Shown here piece by piece: positions 53,406-62,572 of a stretch of 64,000 bases of DNA. The stretch lies in assembly GCA_030220185.1 (NCBI GenBank), contig JASPKZ010000423.1:1381501-1445500 (forward strand). Reading direction: 5' to 3'. The position numbers and the translations under genes were made by a program. Source of the DNA: Diploptera punctata (taxonomy: Eukaryota; Arthropoda; Insecta; Blattodea; Blaberidae). The notes under the pieces were generated by a model. That model was not told where the DNA came from and searched no databases. It was given only the letters and a program-made list of their open reading frames with translations. How positions within the stretch are numbered: position 1 is the first letter of the stretch; the number at the start of each line of letters is the position of its first letter.

Positions 53406-53838
53406 GTCAACCATTGCATGCCGAAACCTACTTTGAAATTTCTCCCAGAGAAGCGTTGTGATGTACCAAGGTCGAGTCCAAAAACTTATCTACCATTCTT
53501 AACTGCAAGGCACACAAATCGGAGCTAGAATCCAGCATAGGCAACCCACTGCACGGTGCAGAAAGACTCACTGCTTGAATAAGATTGGAGTGAATTGAGG
53601 TGGGATGTGGCGCGGACGGCAGGTAATGAGGATTTTCTAGTCTACCATTTCATGAGTTGAATTACTCTCCTATAATTTAAATGAGAGATTTGGCGCTGGA
53701 TTTTAATACCTTACAGTTAAAAAGGGGATATATATATATATATATATATTTTATTTATTTATTTATTTATTTTTTGGTACGGACTTCTTCTCTGGAAGAA
53801 ATTTTAACGTAGGTTTCGGAATGCAGTGGTTGACAACT
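53406..53838. mobile_element. MITE-like element J, copy 2
   Basis: Terminal inverted repeats of about 60 bp: GTCAACCATTGCATGCCG at the left (from 53406) and its inverse ending CAATGCAGTGGTTGAC-type at the right (to 53836), each with a CGAAACCTAC.TT.AAATTTCT.CCAGAGAAG block. AACT flanks both sides, a possible 4-bp target duplication. Interior has (TA)n and a Leu/Tyr-rich open stretch without family resemblance. Confidence 0.7.
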
Positions 53839-54353
53839 CCATTTTTGTAAGAAAAGTAACCTATTTTACAATTCATATGTGTAAATATACATCCTTCAAA
53901 GCTTAACAGACCGAGCTCTATTAATAACGTAAATATTTCGTGTTGATATAATACGCTACTGAATGAAGTATGAAATATATGACAGACATAACCTAACAAA
54001 ATTATCTTATTTTAAAATACGTTATAAATGTGAAAATGAAATTTACGTTTATTTGATTTTGTCCATAGTTAAAGTAATAGGATTTAATTATAATGATGGA
54101 AATGAAAAATAAAGCACTATTAGCCTTGGTTCCATTATTGTTGTTTTTAATAGTTTATTTATGCTATTGCAAATTATCATCGCAAAATTAATCATGCAAA
54201 CCAAATTTTATTACATTCAGAATGTCCACTACATTCAATTAATGTTAATGCGTATAAAATATACAGTACTTATAACTCTCGTTTGTTTTATCTAAATGAC
54301 AGGTCAAAATATTGGAAAATACATAGAGTTGATTTTAAATAGACAGTGAAGAA
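53839..54353. other. unassigned sequence
   Basis: No recognised structure. Confidence 0.4.
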
Positions 54354-54355
54354 TA

Positions 54356-55020
54356 CACCGTGTCCCATTCAAACCTCCCGCATTTTAATTAATCATGACT
54401 CTCAAAGTATGAGGAATTATGAAATGAGGTTGGTATTAAAAGGAAGAGAAACTCAAAGAAGTTTTGTTTTCATTGTTGCAGTTAATTCATCTGTCGCATG
54501 TTGGACAATAATGACATAAAACAAAATGGCGACTGCTCAGCAACGAGCACAAACTGTTGTTTGTGTATGCAGAGACGAAGTCAATAATTATAGTGCAAAT
54601 AAATTACCGGAGAGAATATAGAGGACATGCACCTGATGGAAGGCCATTATGGCATGGCTTGAGAAGTTTCTGGCGAATGGAAGCGTTAAAAAAATCAGCA
54701 GGTGCTCGCAGACGTGTTTCAGAAGAAAGATTGAAGATATTAGAGCAGGATCTCAGAGAAGTCCACAAAAATAAATTCGCCAAGCTTAACGGCAGTTCAA
54801 TGGACATGTTGGACATAACGTGGCCCGAAATCGAACATAGGCTTGATATTGTTCGTGCTACTAATGGCGCACATATAGAGGTGTTTTAGTATGTGACAAT
54901 GTGTGGCAATGAAAATTATTTGAGTCTCTGTTTCGTTTAATACCGGCCTCATTTCATAATTCCGCTTATTTTGTTAGTTATGATTAATTAAAATGTGGGA
55001 GGTTTGAATGGGACACCATG
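54356..55020 (+). mobile_element. non-autonomous mariner-type element, TIRs about 84 bp
   Basis: 665-bp element with TA at 54354-54355 and 55021-55022. Ends CACCGTGTCCCATTCAAACC and its inverse GGTTTGAATGGGACACCATG; inverted repeats cover roughly 54356-54437 and 54935-55020. It carries a fused remnant of a DUF4817/mariner-like protein. Related in design, not in sequence, to 11883-12450. Confidence 0.85.
54526..54889 (+). pseudogene. internally deleted mariner-like transposase remnant
   Basis: First ATG after the TIR is at 54526 (MATAQQRAQTVVC), then a frameshift near 54555 into the 54557-54889 frame: AETKSIIIVQINYRREYRGH (N-terminal helix-turn-helix), RRRVSEERLKILEQDLRE (linker), a jump, and WPEIEHRLDIVRATNGAHIE, the extreme C-terminus of such transposases. 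All three catalytic acids lie in the missing middle. N- and C-terminal parts have been joined by deletion, and the stop is the natural one. Confidence 0.78.
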
Positions 55021-55022
55021 TA

Positions 55023-55639
55023 TTTCCACCTAATTTACTTGATCCACTGAGAATTCAAGACTTGGAATAAATCCTCATAATTCCTACAAGAAACTGTATT
55101 TTGTTTCATGACGCATCACCTGAGTACCAACTCCGACCCCTGTGAAGAGAATCCAAATCTACCGCAATTAACCTAAATTAATCCCAACCTAAATTTAAAC
55201 CTAACCAGATATCCTTTAGTGGGCACACTAATCCCTCTTCAAAATGTCATCACAGCGTGTGGCATAATTCCTTCTTCAACTTGTTATTCTTTATTTCCTT
55301 ATTTTCAACTGTGTCTTTGAGTGAAGTTTTCTGTAAATATTTGATTCTATATAATATTTATGGATATTGTACTCGTATTGCCTGGATTCTGACGTGCCAA
55401 ACCTGTCACTACAACTCGAAGGGATGAAACTGAACTAAATTGAATTGAATTAGAGATGTGAATAAAATAAAACAATAGAGTAGCATTTGTGACGTGTGAA
55501 CATTTGAACGTTCTAGAAAAAAAGAAGAAAAACCATTTCCCTTTTTTTACGGTATACCTTTAAATTCGGTCATTTAGAATTTAGCTTCTAAACATTTATG
55601 CAGGGGACTTCATAACAGCGAGCTATGTTATTCTTATGG
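55023..55639. other. unassigned sequence
   Basis: Contains several CCTAAA/ACCTAA words (55170-55205) but no ordered repeat. Nothing else recognised. Confidence 0.4.
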
Positions 55640-55644
55640 GAAAC

Positions 55645-55705
55645 CAGTTGGGGCATGTGGCACAAATGGGGAATAAAATAGGGGCATGGAAGCTTCTTGT
55701 AGCAT
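55645..55705 (+). pseudogene. LINE-A scrap
   Basis: GGGCATGTGGCACAAATGGGG followed by GGCATGGAAGCTTCTTGTAG, the GHVAQMGN..WKLLV segment; about 60 bp. Confidence 0.6.
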
Positions 55706-55717
55706 AACAATAATTCA

Positions 55718-56146
55718 TATTTATAATATAAAAATAGAATACCTGAGATCAACTTTGGATTTGGTGTGTGGAGAACTTTCGAAGCATATGTTTCATCTTC
55801 TGCTTGTAACTCGGTTCTGGTTGTTTGTGAGAATTTTGTAGAGCGGATTGACGTCACTGGGTGAGTTCTCGTTCAGTAAGTGAGTGTTATTGGTTTCTTT
55901 TAGTATCCCGATTTCTTCGAGAATGTTGATTTTGAATTTTGTTGTTTTCTCTATGGATATAGTTGTCGATGGTACTGAATTGGTATCCTATTTCTATGAC
56001 ATGTTTTGCACAGGTAGATTTGCCTTCATTAAATCTAAAGTCCTTGAGATGTTCGTTATATCGTATACCCCAAATGCAAAGTTGAGGAAGACTGAGATCT
56101 TAGGTATTTTATTTTTATATTATAAATATTACATAGTAACCTCAAC
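55718..56146 (-). pseudogene. Penelope-like element: GIY-YIG end between inverted repeats
   Basis: Minus strand, about 56060-55790: RYNEHLKDFRFNEGKSTCAK, HVIEIGYQFSTIDN, frame change, NILEEIGILKETNNTHLLNE, NPLYKIL. This is the same GIY-YIG C-terminal order as 31360-31614. Downstream (55800-55750) CAGAAGATGAAACATATGCTTCGAAAG is a decayed hammerhead (box T-to-A change). Inverted repeats with ATATTTATAATATAAAAATA, GAATACCTGAGATC and CAACTTTG..ATTTGG flank it at 55718-55770 and 56070-56146. Catalytic GIY and YIG residues not present. Confidence 0.75.
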
Positions 56147-56242
56147 GGTGTTTCTTCATGAGTTTCAAAAGTATCGAAACAAGAATTAAAACACCCAGTT
56201 GATAAACTAAGAGTGTTAGAGAGCGTACTACATTTTCTTACA

Positions 56243-56790
56243 CATCATCATCATCATAGTACATTCACGAATTTAGGTAATTTGTTAACCTGTTTCGGCC
56301 TCAAGAGAAACACCATCCAGAAGTCTTTTGAGTGGACGTCCCGGTCTTCTTCTTCCTGTAGGTTGATATCTTAACATTTGTTTGGGTATCCTGTGATTTT
56401 CCATTCGATGAACATGTTGCATCCATCTTGACTTATAATCAGAAATTTTGTTTTCTAAAGTTTCCATGTGTAATTCTTCTAAGATGTCTTCATTTTTTGT
56501 TTGTGATCTAGTAGTGTGTATCCTGGCGTCCTCCGAAGGTATCTCATTTCAGCAGATCTAAGTCTCTGTATATCCTTCTGTTTCAACGTCCGTTCATCGC
56601 TACCATACAAAAGAGTTGGAAGAGCCAGTGTTTTATACACTTTAAGTCTTGAGTGTTTTTGGGCTAATTGTGGCTTGAAGATAGAATTTATTAACCCTAA
56701 AATTCTTTAAAAAGTTATATATTTTTGCATTTAGGTCCTTTTCTTCTTCATATGAGATATTGCATCCTAGATATGTAAAATTATTCACTT
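56243..56790 (-). pseudogene. LINE-E 3' copy
   Basis: Frame 56467-56285: SDYKSRWMQHVHRMENHRIP, RYQPTGRRRPGRPLKRLLDG, VSLEAETG; then the stop and ACTATGATGATGATG tail at 56243-56256. Upstream it extends through the segment duplicated in 45241-45960. Confidence 0.85.
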
Positions 56791-57189
56791 TCTTATTCAT
56801 TTTCTTACACGCTTAAAGGTAATATCATTATTCGACCAATGAAAATGCAGACATACATACATCTGGTTTTTACATTACAACTGGAAGAGGTATAGGAAAA
56901 ATCTCCATGGATCTATTTTATCGTTCTGTGTCTTTAACGAGGTGTTGCGAACTGCTGTTAATCAATGAATGACAACGTGTAGTTACAAGCAAACGAGCAA
57001 CTTCCGGACTTCAAGTTCTAACAAAAGAGAGTCTTAATTAATTTACACGGCACTGGTCTCAGACGTAACAAGTACCACGTGATTACTTCCTTTACACGTG
57101 ATTTAGGAGCACATGTTCCGTTCTATCATTCCACATCATGCCAACTTCTTCCCTTATTCATAACGCTGATATAACCAATTATTAAACTG
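56791..57189. other. unassigned sequence
   Basis: No recognised structure. Confidence 0.4.
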
Positions 57190-57528
57190 ATGATGTTACA
57201 ATGAGATGGAGTCTGCCGGCATTTTCTGTCTTGAGATTTGAAAGTATATATTGATGTCCCCTGGAGATGTTACTGGCTTCTCGCAGGGTAAGATATGTGA
57301 TGGGGCTGCTTTCTACTACTCGATATCAAGCCGTCTGATGTATTACCCCAAACGAACGGGCGCCTCTTTCGCTCTGCTGACCGATGAGGATTTTCTTCTT
57401 GCTACTCCGGAGATGGGTCTTCATATTTGTCCCTTGAAGCATATCTGCTGCCACTTTCATGTAGTTGCATTATCCGTTGAGGTGTTCACGCGTATCTCTG
57501 GACACGAGATCTCTACCCCTAGAGACGG
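57190..57528 (+). repeat. repeat F, copy 2 (longest)
   Basis: Open for 97 codons before (TA)n (57251-57540), starting MMSPGDVTGFSQGKI. Copy 1 at 22130 has frameshifts in the same region and no conserved motif is visible, so coding is doubtful. It ends GACACGAGATCTCTACCCCTA, then TA repeats at 57529-57561. Confidence 0.5.
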
Positions 57529-57561
<33 letters not shown>

Positions 57562-57565
<4 letters not shown>

Positions 57566-57714
57566 GATTCGAAGCCCACGGCTTAAAGTTCCTCACGAAG
57601 GTCTTGTCCCGTGAAATTTTCCATCCTAAAAATCTATCGACCTCGCTCAGATTTGAACCAGCGTCCCTCGGAACTAGAGGCAAGGAACATAACCACTTGA
57701 CCATAGCGGATGAC

Positions 57715-57715
<1 letters not shown>
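57562..57715 (-). mobile_element. SINE6 copy
   Basis: Minus strand: head GTCATCCGCTATGGTCAAGTGG, CTCTAGTTCCGAGGGACGC, B-box GGTTCAAATC, and body GATGGAAAATTTCACGGG. Followed on the plus side by (AAT)n at 57714-57787. Confidence 0.72.
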
Positions 57716-57770
<55 letters not shown>

Positions 57771-57807
57771 GTAATAATAATAATATTGATAATAATGATA
57801 AAAATAA

Positions 57808-58028
57808 TTAACTACTCATTGGTTCTATCGAAATCGAAGTTTGAACGTTGCATCCTATGATTCATTACATAATATATATCTCCATCGAATCATGGTTAAT
57901 ATTATACTTTCATCTCATTCTTGAGTTACTATTGGGCGCTTTCTCTGAGTTACCTACAAGAAATGTTCATGCTTTTCTTTCATTCTCCATTCGTGTCATA
58001 AGTCCTACTCATTGCAGTCTATGAGACT
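57808..58028 (-). pseudogene. LINE-A 3' fragment
   Basis: Minus-strand LINE-A from ACTCATTGGTTCTATCG to CTATGAGACTT; strongly diverged, with deletion of part of the 3' coding end. Confidence 0.65.
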
Positions 58029-58059
58029 TTACAGTTACAAACGATTAAAAAGTTATCGT

Positions 58060-58190
58060 TATGCAAAAAGAATAATAGAAGACATATTCTCAACAAAAAT
58101 ACTTTAATAGGTCCCATCAGTTAAACGAACAAGAGGACTGCCAAAAATAACATGGATTGATGGAGTAGCATGAGAGAAAAAGTATTGGAT
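58060..58190 (+). pseudogene. LINE fragment (GLPKITWIDGV)
   Basis: RIIEDIFSTKIL and VKRTRGLPKITWIDGV: a GRP.(I/T)WIDGV-type LINE end, about 40 codons, directly upstream of a LINE-A copy. Confidence 0.45.
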
Positions 58191-58194
58191 CTAC

Positions 58195-58575
58195 ATTCGA
58201 TGATCTTAGAAAAGATATTTTGATCGAAGAAAGACGAACAGACAGATGAATGGGGTAAATTAAATTACAGTAAGCTACATGATCTTTGTGGAATACCAGT
58301 TGTAATAAAAATACTTAACTCTCATAGTATTCGGTGGACATATGGTACGAATGGAGAATGAAATGTGGGCACGAGAACTCCCTTGTAGGAAAACAAGAGT
58401 GATAGCGCTGAGTAGGTGAGCCCAGAATGAAATGGGAAAATAATATTAACTATTATTTGAGGAATATGAATCATGCAGGAGATGATTAGAAGACATTAGC
58501 TAAGGATAGGGTTATTTGGACAGCTTATGCCAGCGCAGCCATGACGTTCTAGGTTTAGTAGTGTCAGTGAGTTAG
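58195..58575 (+). pseudogene. LINE-A 3' copy, strongly diverged
   Basis: FDRRKTNRQMNGVN (FGPKRDEQTGEW), LHDLCGIPVVIKILNS, GHMVRMENEMWARE, then GEPRMKWENNINYYLRN and the GTGTCAGTGAGTTAG tail. An insertion disrupts the GKPEGKR segment. One of the oldest-looking LINE-A copies. Confidence 0.7.
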
Positions 58576-58633
58576 TTTGTTATTAAAATAGAGTTTCAAT
58601 ACTTTTAAAATGCATGGTAAACCACCGTTGAAG

Positions 58634-59238
58634 TTAACTAACTAACTAACTTACTCTGGCACTATCGAACCCGTAGGTTTATGGCCGCGCGGACATAAGC
58701 TCTCCATATGTCCCTATCCTGAGCTAATGTTTTCCAATAATCCTCATATAATCTGTTTTCTTCAAATCATAGTTAATGTTAATCAGTCACCTGTTTCTTG
58801 GTCTACCAACTGGGCGTTTTCCCTCTGGTTTTCCTACAAGAAGCTTCCAAGCACGTCTCTCAATCCCCATTTGTGCCACATGTCCTGCCCATCGCAGTGT
58901 ACGAGACTTAAATGTTCTCACTATATCTGGCTTCCTATAAAGACCATATAGTTCACTGTTATTTAGTCTTCTCCAATCACCTGTCTGTTCATCTCTCTTT
59001 GGTCCAAAATTTTTCCTAAAAACTTTATTCTCAAATATTCGTAATCTCCTTTCCTCCCTTAAAGTAAGAGTCCATGTTTCGCATCCACATAATATAATAA
59101 TATATATAATAGCTTTCATTATTTTCAGTTTAACGTTTTTTTTTAAAGGAGTTGGGACGTCAAGAGTCTCTGTAATGAATAATAGCAAGCATTCCCAGAA
59201 TTGAGGCTATGTTTAATTTCTTTGTGCTACTCATTCCT
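58634..59238 (-). pseudogene. LINE-A host copy, 3' part
   Basis: Open frame 59188-58787: LDVPTPLKKNVKLKIMKAII, LCGCETWTLTLREERRLRIF, FGPKRDEQTGDWRRLN, LRWAGHVAQMGIERRAWKLL, PVGRPR. Then a 2-base change and the usual end at 58634. Interrupted at 59238 by a second LINE-A. Confidence 0.88.
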
Positions 59239-59440
59239 CCTTGTAGGAAAACCAGAGGGAAAACGTCTAGATGGCAGACCAAGAATGAGGTGGGAGAATA
59301 ACATTAACTATGATTTGAGGAAAGTAGATATACAGGGGATGATTGGAACAATATTGGCTCAGGATAGGGATATATGGAGAGGTTATGTCCGCGCGGTCAT
59401 GAACCTACGGGTCGATAGTGCCAGTGAGTTAGTTAGTTAT
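59239..59440 (+). pseudogene. LINE-A inserted into LINE-A
   Basis: 202-bp 5'-truncated copy in the opposite sense. CTCATTCCT occurs at 59230-59238 and 59441-59449 (9 bp), and the uninterrupted form CATCTCATTCCTATT is seen in the copy at 4705. Contains GRPRMRWENNINYDLRKVD and a one-base loss at the VR codon before GTGCCAGTGAGTTAG. Confidence 0.9.
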
Positions 59441-59655
59441 CTCATTCCTATTGGTGATTATTGTTCCTAGGTATTTGAATTCAGCCAATTCCTCAAAATT
59501 TTCCTCATTTATCATTAGCTGTCAATTCCCATTATATAACGTATTTCTCTGTGTGACCATACCGTATATTTAGTTTTATTGATATTTACTTCCAGTCCCA
59601 ATTTCTTAGTGTTACTCAATAGTGTGTGCGTGTTGGACTTTAGTATCTCCACCGT
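59441..59655 (-). pseudogene. LINE-A host copy, 5' part
   Basis: Continuation of 58634-59238 in the RT thumb region (FKYLGTIIT and VNINKTKYM equivalents, minus strand), ending near TTGGACTTTAGTATC. Confidence 0.8.
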
Positions 59656-59659
59656 TTGG

Positions 59660-59815
59660 GGTTATTGGTTAAAATATTAAAATTGTAAATTTCGTATCTG
59701 TTGTATCAGCCGTCCTCAACTCAAACACACTTATGTTTCTAAAACATCGTCATTCACTAAAATTGTAAGCCTTTCAGAAGACATACTTCCATCTGCAATA
59801 GTACAGAAGGTTTAG
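59660..59815 (-). mobile_element. PLE 3' end with damaged hammerhead
   Basis: Minus strand: stem I ATTG (59796-59799)/CAAT (59762-59765) intact; stem II GAAG/CTTC region; GAAA (59772-59775); stem III AG..TT with loop GC; NUH base A at 59766. The CUGANGA box is reduced to CAGA. Downstream GTTGAGGACGGCTGATACAA matches 61170. Confidence 0.6.
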
Positions 59816-60124
59816 CTGCTTCAAGTCATTGGGTTCAACATGTCTTCTTCTACTTCATGAAATTAGGCATTTTGATCTGTTTTCATATCAAATGGGATTT
59901 AATGAATCTCCCCATCTAATAAATGGGCGTTCAACATGTCTATGTCCTATTGGTTTGTACTTTAATAACAGCTTAGGGATTCTATCTGTAGGCATTCTTT
60001 TAACATGTTGATACCATTTGATTCTTATATTGTCAATTCTATTTGTTAAATTAAAAATATTTAAATCGTTTCTAATAACTTCATTTCTTTTTCTGTCCAA
60101 AATTGTTACACCTGCTACTGGACG
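59816..60124 (-). pseudogene. LINE-K, 3' part
   Basis: Minus frame: VTILDRKRNEVIRNDLNIFN, DNIRIKWYQHVKRMPTDRIP, LLKYKPIGHRHVERPFIRW, GDSLNPI stop. The QHVKRMPTDRIP / YKPIG block is a LINE-K signature. Interrupted at 60124 by SINE3, continuing at 60481. Confidence 0.82.
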
Positions 60125-60480
60125 ATTCCGATTGCCGATTGAGGGTCTTTCCACTTTTCAGCGGTTGCCCTTTTTACCAGCCGGCTGCTGAGCCTTCACA
60201 TCCACATGTGCCAATCACAGAGGTAGATGATCAACACCAGTGTAGGGGTGACATGTGGTTAGCATGTCGAGTACCCCAGCCGTTATAGCTGGTTCCTCAA
60301 CCTGGAGCCAGCTACTTATTGTAGCTCCCCAATTGCCTCACGATGCTGGGTGGGCACCGGTCCCATACTGGCCGAAATATCATGAGAAAATTTCTTCCCC
60401 CATGGAGACTCGAACCAGCGCAAGTCCCATAGCTCTGCGCCAAGGCTTCCTACCTTAACCGTTCGGCTACGGCGCGGGAC
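60125..60480 (-). mobile_element. SINE3, full-length, inside LINE-K
   Basis: GCTACTGGACG at 60114-60124 and GCTACAGGACG at 60481-60491: 11-bp target duplication with one mismatch. Minus-strand head GTCCCGCGCCGTAGCCGAACGG, B-box GGTTCGAGTCTCC, about 280-bp body and 3' end CTCAATCGGCAATCGGAAT. This defines the family length (356 bp). Confidence 0.92.
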
Positions 60481-60960
60481 GCTACAGGACGTAAGCACTT
60501 AATATCTGCTGTTTCGGGTTTTCTTCTGTATGAATGGTTAAGAGTCCAATCATCACTGTTAAGACAGGCGCTGTCACAATTTTGTAAAATTTTAATTGTG
60601 TGCTCCTCAAAGTTTTATTTTTCGGTGTCCGTTTTACAGTGTCACATATTCTATAAAACAAATTTAATTTAATATTAATATCTCTCTTCTGGCAGTATGA
60701 TAAATTGCATCCTAAATCATTGAAATAGTTTATCTGTTGTATTGTACTGTTAATAACGCTGATTTTACACCTCATATGGTCTTTCCCGTTGAGTGCCATC
60801 ACTTACGATTTACTTTCAGAGATTGTCATATTGAATTTATTTGCTATTCCATTTAATTTATACGCTGCTATTTGTTAACTGTCTTGTGTCTCGGTTTAAC
60901 ATGTGTGTGTTATTATTTGTTTCTTTTATGATTTTAATGTTGTCTATACAAAATCAACAT
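60481..60960 (-). pseudogene. LINE-K, upstream part
   Basis: Frame 60802-60482: MMALNGKDHMRCKISVINST, INYFNDLGCNLSYCQKRDIN, KLNLFYRICDTVKRT, KFYKIVTAPVLTVMIGLLTI. The F.(D/Y)LGCNLSY..RD...KL..F order is the region after the RT motif C and before the C-terminal domain. RT core lost. Confidence 0.78.
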
Positions 60961-60984
60961 CCTAGATCCTACTTTATATTTAAT

Positions 60985-61195
60985 TTTTAAAGAAGCAAAC
61001 AACAACAACAAAAATGTTGAACGAGAACACTACCAACGACCTGAATCCGCCGTATAAAATCTACTAAAACCCTCAGTACCATTGAAGATGCTGATGATGG
61101 AAGACTATTTTCTGAAAGGCCTACTATTTTATTGTTTGATGATGTTTAATAAACAGAAGTTTGTTTTAGTTCAGGACGACTGATACAACATGTAC
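60985..61195 (+). pseudogene. PLE C-terminus and hammerhead-bearing 3' end
   Basis: MLNENTTNDLNPPYKIY, stop, corresponds to LLNENSPSDVNPLYKIL at 55800. Then CTGATGA (61091-61097), stem II GGAA/TTTC region, GAAA (61114-61117), stem III A-T, G-C with loop GC and NUH base A at 61123. Stem I keeps only one pair. The 3' end TTCAGGACGACTGATACAAC is shared with 59715 (minus). Confidence 0.65.
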
Positions 61196-61278
61196 GAATT
61201 TTATATATTTTTTAATTTTAAAATACAGATTTGTATTATGCACTGTATAAAAATAATATATAGAACTACACGTAAGTA

Positions 61279-61582
61279 GGGGGGCACGCCGTAGCGTAGT
61301 GGTTAAGGCTTTGCGCTACAAGCCGGAAGGTCGAGGGTTCGAGTCCCGGTGGGGTCAGGATTTTTAAACTGACCCAAACCTTCTGGCGGCAATATGGCCC
61401 TGGGGTCGACTCAGCCTCTAACTGAAATGAGTACCAGACGCTTGTTCTGGGGTAAAGGCGGCCGTCACGCAGGGCTGACAACCCGGCTGACATAAAGTGC
61501 CGATTGTCAAGAAAAAGTGGGAGACTTAACCTCCTACTACCCCAAGGGCCTCCTGAGGCCTGTAGTGGGATCACTTTACTTT
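61279..61582 (+). mobile_element. SINE2, full-length, with target duplication
   Basis: ACACGTAAGTA at 61268-61278 and 61583-61593, identical. Head GCCGTAGCGTAGTGGTTAAGG (A-box TAGCGTAGTGG), B-box GGTTCGAGTCC, body to GTAGTGGGATCACTTTACTT. 304 bp. The perfect duplication and intact boxes mark it as a young copy. Confidence 0.95.
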
Positions 61583-61593
61583 ACACGTAAGTA

Positions 61594-61893
61594 ACTAACT
61601 ACCTCACTGGCACAATTGAACCCATAGATTCATGACAGAGCGGGTATACATCCCTATTCTGACCAATGTTTTCCAATCATTCCCTGTATAATCTACTTCC
61701 CTCAAATCATAGTTAATGTTATTCTCCCTCCTCATTCTTGGTATACCAATTTGGTGTTTTCCCTCTGGTTTTTCTACAAGGAGCATCAATACACGATTTT
61801 GATTCCCCATTCGTGCTACATGTCATGTCCATCGCAGTCTATGAGACCTAAGTGTTCTTGTTATATCTGTCTTCCTACAAAGACCATGTAGCC
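61594..61893 (-). pseudogene. LINE-A 3' copy
   Basis: Directly adjoins the SINE2 target duplication. Frame 61810-61604: MGNQNRVLMLLVEKPEGKHQ, GIPRMRRENNINYDLREVDY, then a small deletion and MNLWV. Upstream GLCRKTDITRT-equivalent to 61893. Confidence 0.8.
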
Positions 61894-61973
61894 ACTTCAA
61901 ATTTTTTAACGCAATTTATGTATTTGTATAATGACTGGACATATTAACAATTTACACTAACACTTGGATCCAT

Positions 61974-62103
61974 CCATAGTAATCCTGCCGAGGGCAGGTC
62001 TTTTACTGCAATAATTGCATTTTCATGGTATGCTTTGCAGCTTTCCGTTGCTTTCCACACCGGTGAAGGATGATGTTATTAATAAGGATGATGATAACGG
62101 CAT
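61974..62103 (-). mobile_element. SINE1, tail part (split by LINE-G)
   Basis: Minus-strand SINE1 tail (CATCCATAGTAATCCTGCCG, CTTTGCAGCTTTCCGTTGC with a 25-bp internal deletion, CACCGGTGAAGGATGATG). Continues at 62407-62572. Confidence 0.85.
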
Positions 62104-62406
62104 ACAAAGCGCAGAAATGAACTTCCTTAGAAGAACAAAAGGCTACACAAGATTGGATTGTGTAAAGAATAAAGATATAAGAACAGAGTTAAATTTATAT
62201 CCATTGAATGAGAAAATCGGAGAATATAGAGAGAAATGGCTTACACATATGGAGAGAATGAATGTAACAAGATTACCAAGAGCAGCATTCAAATACAAGC
62301 CTAGAGGTTCAAGGAATGTAGGAAGTCCAGTGAAAAATGGACAGAACAACTGTGAGGCGGAACAGGCAATTTTTTGCCTAGCCCGTAAAGTGAAGAAGAA
62401 GAAGAA
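62104..62406 (+). pseudogene. LINE-G 3' end inserted in SINE1
   Basis: GATGATAACGGCAT (62090-62103) and GATGATGACGGCAT (62407-62420) form a 14-bp duplication with one mismatch. Coding: MNFLRRTKGYTRLDCVKNKD, LYPLNEKIGEYREKWLTHME, RMNVTRLPRAAFKYKPRGSR, NVGSPVKNG, ending in LARKVKKKKK, that is a (GAA)n 3' tail. The Ala-Phe-Lys-Tyr-Lys-Pro-Arg-Gly block resembles LINE-K and -N. Open across the whole insert, so relatively young. Confidence 0.88.
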
Positions 62407-62572
62407 GATGATGACGGCATGATGATTTTCGGGGACAGTTGGGCCCTAAGCTTTCTGACATTTGTCTTTCCAGTGAGGAAAAACCGAAAAAAAGCTCACT
62501 GAGGAGCCAGTCCCGACCGGGAATCGAACCCGGGCCCGCTGCGTACGCTACCTCGATACCATAGCGGTGGAC
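62407..62572 (-). mobile_element. SINE1, head part
   Basis: Minus strand: head GTCCACCGCTATGGTATCGAGG, B-box GGTTCGATTCCC (about 62519-62530), TGTAAGACAAATGTC equivalent (here GGAAAGACAAATGTC). Nine or so bases of the tRNA-like head are lost compared with 38700. Confidence 0.85.

Noticed and set aside
55135..55210. degenerate telomere-like CCTAA words
   Set aside because: ACCTAAA and CCTAACC words occur without regular spacing; they do not form an insect (TTAGG)n array.
57251..57586. 111-codon frame MMSPGDVTGFSQGK... as a gene
   Set aside because: Part of repeat F; the homologous copy at 22130 is frame-broken and no domain is recognisable. The end of the frame is TA repeat.
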